From assembly GCF_018449605.1 (NCBI RefSeq), contig NZ_JAAVUW010000011.1:108456-172455 (forward strand): a DNA stretch of 64,000 nt, written 5' to 3'. Position 1 is the first letter of the stretch; every line of letters starts with the position of its first letter. A model generated the notes under the pieces. The model made no database searches and was not told where the DNA came from. It saw only the letters and a program-made list of their open reading frames with translations. A program made the translations under genes and the position numbers. Below are positions 60,984 through 64,000 of this stretch, in pieces. The stretch is from Luteibacter sp. dw_328. GTDB taxonomy: Bacteria; Pseudomonadota; Gammaproteobacteria; Xanthomonadales; Rhodanobacteraceae.

Positions 60984-61009
60984 GTAAATTAGGCGAGCCA
61001 GGAAACTGC

Positions 61010-62143
61010 ATGCATATCCCCATTGCGATCGTGGGTGCCGGCCTGGGCGGCCTGACACTGGCCCGGGTACTCCACGTGCACGGCATTGAGGCGACCGTCT
61101 TCGAAGCGGAAGCCTCGCCAGACGCACGGGCGCAAGGCGGGATGCTCGATATTCATGAGGAGAACGGACAGGTTGCGCTCAAGGCAGCGGGACTCTTCGA
61201 CGAGTTCATTGCGCTCGTTCATGAGGGAGGGCAGGCCACCCGTGTCGTGGACAAGGATGGCAAGGTCCTGTTCGACCAGCCGGACGACGGGACGGGTGGA
61301 CGACCCGAGGTGCCCAGGGGCGGGCTGCGGCGGATACTCATCGAATCCCTTCCTGCGGAGACCATACGCTGGGGGCACAAACTCGCAGCCGTCCGTTCGC
61401 TCGGTGGAGGCCGTCATGCGCTGACGTTTACCGATGGCTCGATGGCGACGACAAGCCTTCTGATCGGTGCGGACGGCGCATGGTCGAAGGTGCGCCCTCT
61501 GCTCTCTGATGCGAAGCCGGTCTACGTCGGCGTGTCCTTCGTCGAGACGTATCTGCGTGATGCGGATGCTCGTCATCAGGCAAGTGCACAGGCGGTCGGT
61601 GGTGGCGCATTTTTCGCACTGGCACCGCAGAAGGGCATCATGGCCCACCGCGAGCCTCATGGGGTGCTTCACTCGTATGTGGCGCTGACCAGGCCGAAAG
61701 CGTGGATCGACGGCATCGACTTCTCGGACCACGCGGCGGCGCTGGCCCGTGTCGCGGAGGAGTTCGATGGCTGGGTGCCTGAACTCACGGCACTTATCAC
61801 AGGTAGTGACACCGCCCCGGTGCCTCGTCCCATCCATGCACTTCCAGAAGATCATCAGTGGAGTCGCGTACCGGGCGTGACCCTGCTCGGCGATGCCGCG
61901 CACCTGATGATGCCTTCCGGTGAAGGCGCCAATCTCGCCATGTACGACGGCGCCGAACTAGGGAGGGCGCTCGCGGCGCATCCACACGATATCGAAGTCG
62001 CGCTTGTGGCCTATGAGGAAGCGTTGTTTCCGCGTAGCGCATTTGCTGCGGCGGAGGCCGGGGAGTTATCCAGGCTGCTGTTCGGGGACGAGGCGCCGGG
62101 AAGCCTTGTGGGCATGTTCACCGGTTTCTCGTCCGCCGGGTGA
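61010..62143 (+). CDS. FAD-dependent monooxygenase (TetX/UbiH-like)
   Basis: 377 residues from ATG 61010 (AGGA 7 bases before). FAD fold IVGAGLGGLTLARVLH, substrate loop GGMLDIHEENGQVALKAAGL, RRILIESLP, LLIGADGAWSKVR and GDAAHLMMPSGEGANLAMYD. The GG-LD-H region resembles Tet(X), but the whole is too divergent to name it that. Class A flavoprotein hydroxylase acting on an aromatic or drug-like compound. Divergent TetR with a double operator implies ligand-induced expression. Confidence 0.88.
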   Translation: MHIPIAIVGAGLGGLTLARVLHVHGIEATVFEAEASPDARAQGGMLDIHEENGQVALKAAGLFDEFIALVHEGGQATRVVDKDGKVLFDQPDDGTGGRPEVPRGGLRRILIESLPAETIRWGHKLAAVRSLGGGRHALTFTDGSMATTSLLIGADGAWSKVRPLLSDAKPVYVGVSFVETYLRDADARHQASAQAVGGGAFFALAPQKGIMAHREPHGVLHSYVALTRPKAWIDGIDFSDHAAALARVAEEFDGWVPELTALITGSDTAPVPRPIHALPEDHQWSRVPGVTLLGDAAHLMMPSGEGANLAMYDGAELGRALAAHPHDIEVALVAYEEALFPRSAFAAAEAGELSRLLFGDEAPGSLVGMFTGFSSAG

Positions 62144-62204
62144 GGCCAGACAATCGCTTTTTCTTAGAGCGAGCTTAGCGCTCCTCGGCGCGGCGCCGCC
62201 GTTT

Positions 62205-62227
62205 GAGCCCGCGACGGCGCTCCTGTA
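62205..62227. repeat. REP-like unit upstream of eptA
   Basis: GAGCCCGCGACGGCGCTCCTGTA is the reverse complement of a TACAGGAGCGCC-type REP unit, 53 bases before the eptA start. Confidence 0.6.
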
Positions 62228-62279
62228 GATTTCACGGCTTCTAAGGGCCCGCGATCGTGCGGGCCAGACAGGACGCTGG

Positions 62280-63929
62280 ATGATCATTCAAGACCGCCCG
62301 GCCGCGCGCCGCGCGAAGTGGGCGTTGCCGGCCTGGGTGCTGGGCGCCCTCGTTGGCGTTTATATCCTTGCCGTGCTCAATCGCACCCTCTGGCCCGAAG
62401 TGCGCGAGGCCCTGGCGGCTTCCCAGGGTCTGCCCGGATTCTGGGCCTTGAGTGTGACGGTTTATTGTCGACTGTTAGGTAACCTCGTCCTGACCCTTGC
62501 GTTGGCCACGTGGCCGCGCGTGGGCAAGTTCTTGCTGGCCCTGCTGGTCCTCGTATCAGCGGCCAGCGCGTACTACGAGCAGACGTTCGGCGCCCGCCTG
62601 AACGAAGAAATCATCCAGAGCATTTTCGAGACGACGCGTGCGGAAGCCGCGGCGCTGATTACCACGGCGTCCGTCGGCTGGATTGCCCTGTTCGGCGTGT
62701 TGCCGGCGGTCCTCATTTTGTGGGTGCCGGTCCGCTTCCCGCCGAAGTGGCGCAGCCTGGGGTGGCGTGCGGCTATCGTGCTGGCCGCGACGGCTCTGCT
62801 GTTCGTGCCGCCCCTGCTGACCGGTCGCAATTACGTCTACTTCGAGCGCAACCACCGTCCGATGTATGAGGTGTTCAATCCGTACGCGGCACTCAGCGGC
62901 ACGTTTCACTACCTCCAGCGAGATGTCTTCCGTAAAAAGGCGACGATGACCCCGATCGGCACCGACGCCACGCTGGTACCGGATACCGCCATGGCGGCGC
63001 GCAAGCGGGTGGTCGTGTTCGTGGTGGGCGAGACGGCACGGGCAGAGAACCAGTCGCTTCAGGGTTATGCGCGCGAAACCAATCCCGAGATGAAGCGGGC
63101 CGGGGCCATCTATTTCAGCGATGCGTGGTCGTGCGGCACGGCGACCACCGTGTCGGTGCCGTGCATGTTCTCGAACATGACGCGCGAGAAGTTCGACAAG
63201 CCCGTGGCCAAGGCCCACTGGAACGTGCTGGATGTGCTTCAGCACGCGGGTGTGGACGTGTTCTGGCGAGACAACGACGAAGGCTGCAAGGATGTCTGCC
63301 TGCGCGTGCCCAATGATGACCTCACCGCCGCGAAGATCGACGGCTTGTGCGACGCCAACGGCTGCAAGGATGACGTGCTGATCGCCGACCTGCCCGAACG
63401 CCTGGCGAAGATGCGGTCGCCGGCATTGCTGGTGCTGCACATCAAGGGCAGCCACGGCCCGGCGTACTTCCAGCGCTATCCGGCGGCGTTCAATGTCTTC
63501 AAGCCGGGTTGCGATACCGGCGAAGTGCAAACATGCACGTATGCGCAGGCCGTCGCGAGCTACGACAACACCATCCTCTACACGGACCATATTCTCGGCC
63601 AGGTGGTCGAGGCCTTGAAGGCCGCTCCGGAAGTCGACAGCGCGATGATGTACCTCTCCGACCACGGCGAATCGCTGGGCGAGAACGATATCTATCTCCA
63701 TGGCGCGGACTGGGCCACGGCGCCGAGCCAGCAAAAGCACATCCCGATGCTGATGTGGCTGTCGCCCGGATGGGTGCGCGACGCCGGCGTGCGCCTGGAC
63801 TGCATGGCGCAGCGACGCACGCAGCCGGCGAGCCAGGACAACGTGTTCCACACCTTGCTGGGCTTTTTCGACACCCACACGACGGTGTACGAGCCGAAGC
63901 TCGATCTGCTGGCGGGTTGCCGGGGCTGA
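62280..63929 (+). CDS. eptA: Phosphoethanolamine-lipid A transferase (EptA/MCR superfamily)
   Basis: 549 residues. Five N-terminal helices (residues ~15-180), then a periplasmic sulfatase-fold domain: VVGETARAENQSLQGYARET, the catalytic Thr segment GTATTVSVPCMFS (286-298), KGSHGPAYFQRYP, and metal ligands SDHGESLGEN. Many Cys pairs (CKDVC, CDANGC, CDTGEVQTC). Adds phosphoethanolamine to lipid A, often lowering polymyxin sensitivity. SD AGGAC precedes the ATG. No adjacent PmrAB-type regulator. Confidence 0.93.
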   Translation: MIIQDRPAARRAKWALPAWVLGALVGVYILAVLNRTLWPEVREALAASQGLPGFWALSVTVYCRLLGNLVLTLALATWPRVGKFLLALLVLVSAASAYYEQTFGARLNEEIIQSIFETTRAEAAALITTASVGWIALFGVLPAVLILWVPVRFPPKWRSLGWRAAIVLAATALLFVPPLLTGRNYVYFERNHRPMYEVFNPYAALSGTFHYLQRDVFRKKATMTPIGTDATLVPDTAMAARKRVVVFVVGETARAENQSLQGYARETNPEMKRAGAIYFSDAWSCGTATTVSVPCMFSNMTREKFDKPVAKAHWNVLDVLQHAGVDVFWRDNDEGCKDVCLRVPNDDLTAAKIDGLCDANGCKDDVLIADLPERLAKMRSPALLVLHIKGSHGPAYFQRYPAAFNVFKPGCDTGEVQTCTYAQAVASYDNTILYTDHILGQVVEALKAAPEVDSAMMYLSDHGESLGENDIYLHGADWATAPSQQKHIPMLMWLSPGWVRDAGVRLDCMAQRRTQPASQDNVFHTLLGFFDTHTTVYEPKLDLLAGCRG

Positions 63930-63954
63930 GTCCTCTACGGCGGCCGGCGCCCTT

Positions 63955-63980
63955 TGTAGGAGCCCGCTTTGCTGGCGATG
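63955..63980. repeat. REP-type unit at window end
   Basis: TGTAGGAGCCCGCTTTGCTG followed by GCGATG; closest match to the consensus TGTAGGAGC...GGCGAT in this window. 26 bases after the eptA stop. Confidence 0.7.
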
Positions 63981-64000
63981 GGTTCGCGGTGACCTCGCTA

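Noticed and set aside
61010..62143. Calling the monooxygenase a tetracycline-resistance gene tet(X)
   Set aside because: Shares the general fold and a few loop residues only; substrate cannot be inferred.
62280..63929. Calling the transferase an mcr gene
   Set aside because: Chromosomal EptA-type sequence without mobile elements nearby; superfamily membership is all the sequence supports.

Overview
The window is gene-dense, GC-rich chromosomal DNA. Overlapping ATGA start/stop junctions are common and there are no rRNA, tRNA or CRISPR features. The gene content (era-recO, rlmD, nagZ, an MTIP-type phosphorylase, pgaABCD, FtrA/rhodanese, an EgtB/EgtD locus) and the scattered GTAGGAGC...CGGCGAT hairpins of REP type suggest a gammaproteobacterium of the Xanthomonadales, probably Rhodanobacteraceae (Luteibacter/Dyella-like). 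The genus is inferred from gene style, not from a database comparison.

Layout. 1-9.1 kb is mostly core: era (3' end), recO, an orphan receiver-HPt protein, a YdbH-type envelope bridge protein with a fused YnbE/YdbL-like lipoprotein, rlmD behind a terminator-like hairpin, and a CYTH-nagZ-hpt-MTIP salvage operon, then a cold-shock gene. 9.1-15 kb is mixed: a ~530 bp non-coding stretch with a long perfect inverted repeat, a small membrane protein, a MarR regulator, a three-gene minor-pilin cassette, an aspartylglucosaminidase-like Ntn hydrolase, cutC, a Moco-fold protein and a TonB-C-like protein. 15-20.7 kb is a complete ligase-associated DNA repair cassette (MBL exonuclease, ATP-dependent ligase, Lhr-type helicase, PdeM phosphoesterase). 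20.8-31.8 kb holds an ABC exporter, YigZ, two ECF sigma/anti-sigma pairs, a VWA protein, a GGEEF diguanylate cyclase and a TetR-controlled SDR/epimerase pair.

31.9-39.4 kb is a tightly coupled lipid-modification operon (desaturase, FAD oxidoreductase, DUF1365, Cfa, DUF2878, DUF1295, second Cfa-like methyltransferase) beside an ECF/RskA pair. 39.5-42.1 kb carries DUF427 and a single-chain EgtB-EgtD fusion for ergothioneine. 42.1-47.7 kb is pgaABCD for poly-N-acetylglucosamine export. 47.9-51.3 kb has rhodanese/FtrA, a DUF1624 membrane protein and a lower-GC TPR-like orphan.

51.3-58.7 kb is a catabolic island: GalB-type 4-oxalomesaconate hydratase, OprB porin, DctA-type symporter, a 4,5-dihydroxyphthalate-decarboxylase-like protein, an amidohydrolase, and a GalC/LigK aldolase, facing a LysR regulator with two tandem HTH domains. 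It encodes the lower part of the protocatechuate-4,5/gallate route but no ring-cleavage dioxygenase. 58.7-64 kb ends with a CLC chloride transporter, a TetR/TetX-like monooxygenase pair with a double operator, and an EptA-type phosphoethanolamine transferase.

The strongest candidates for poorly described biology are the seven-gene lipid operon, the dioxygenase-less aromatic-acid island with its double-HTH regulator, the EgtB-EgtD fusion, the YnbE-YdbL fusion, and a REP doublet translated inside an anti-sigma gene.
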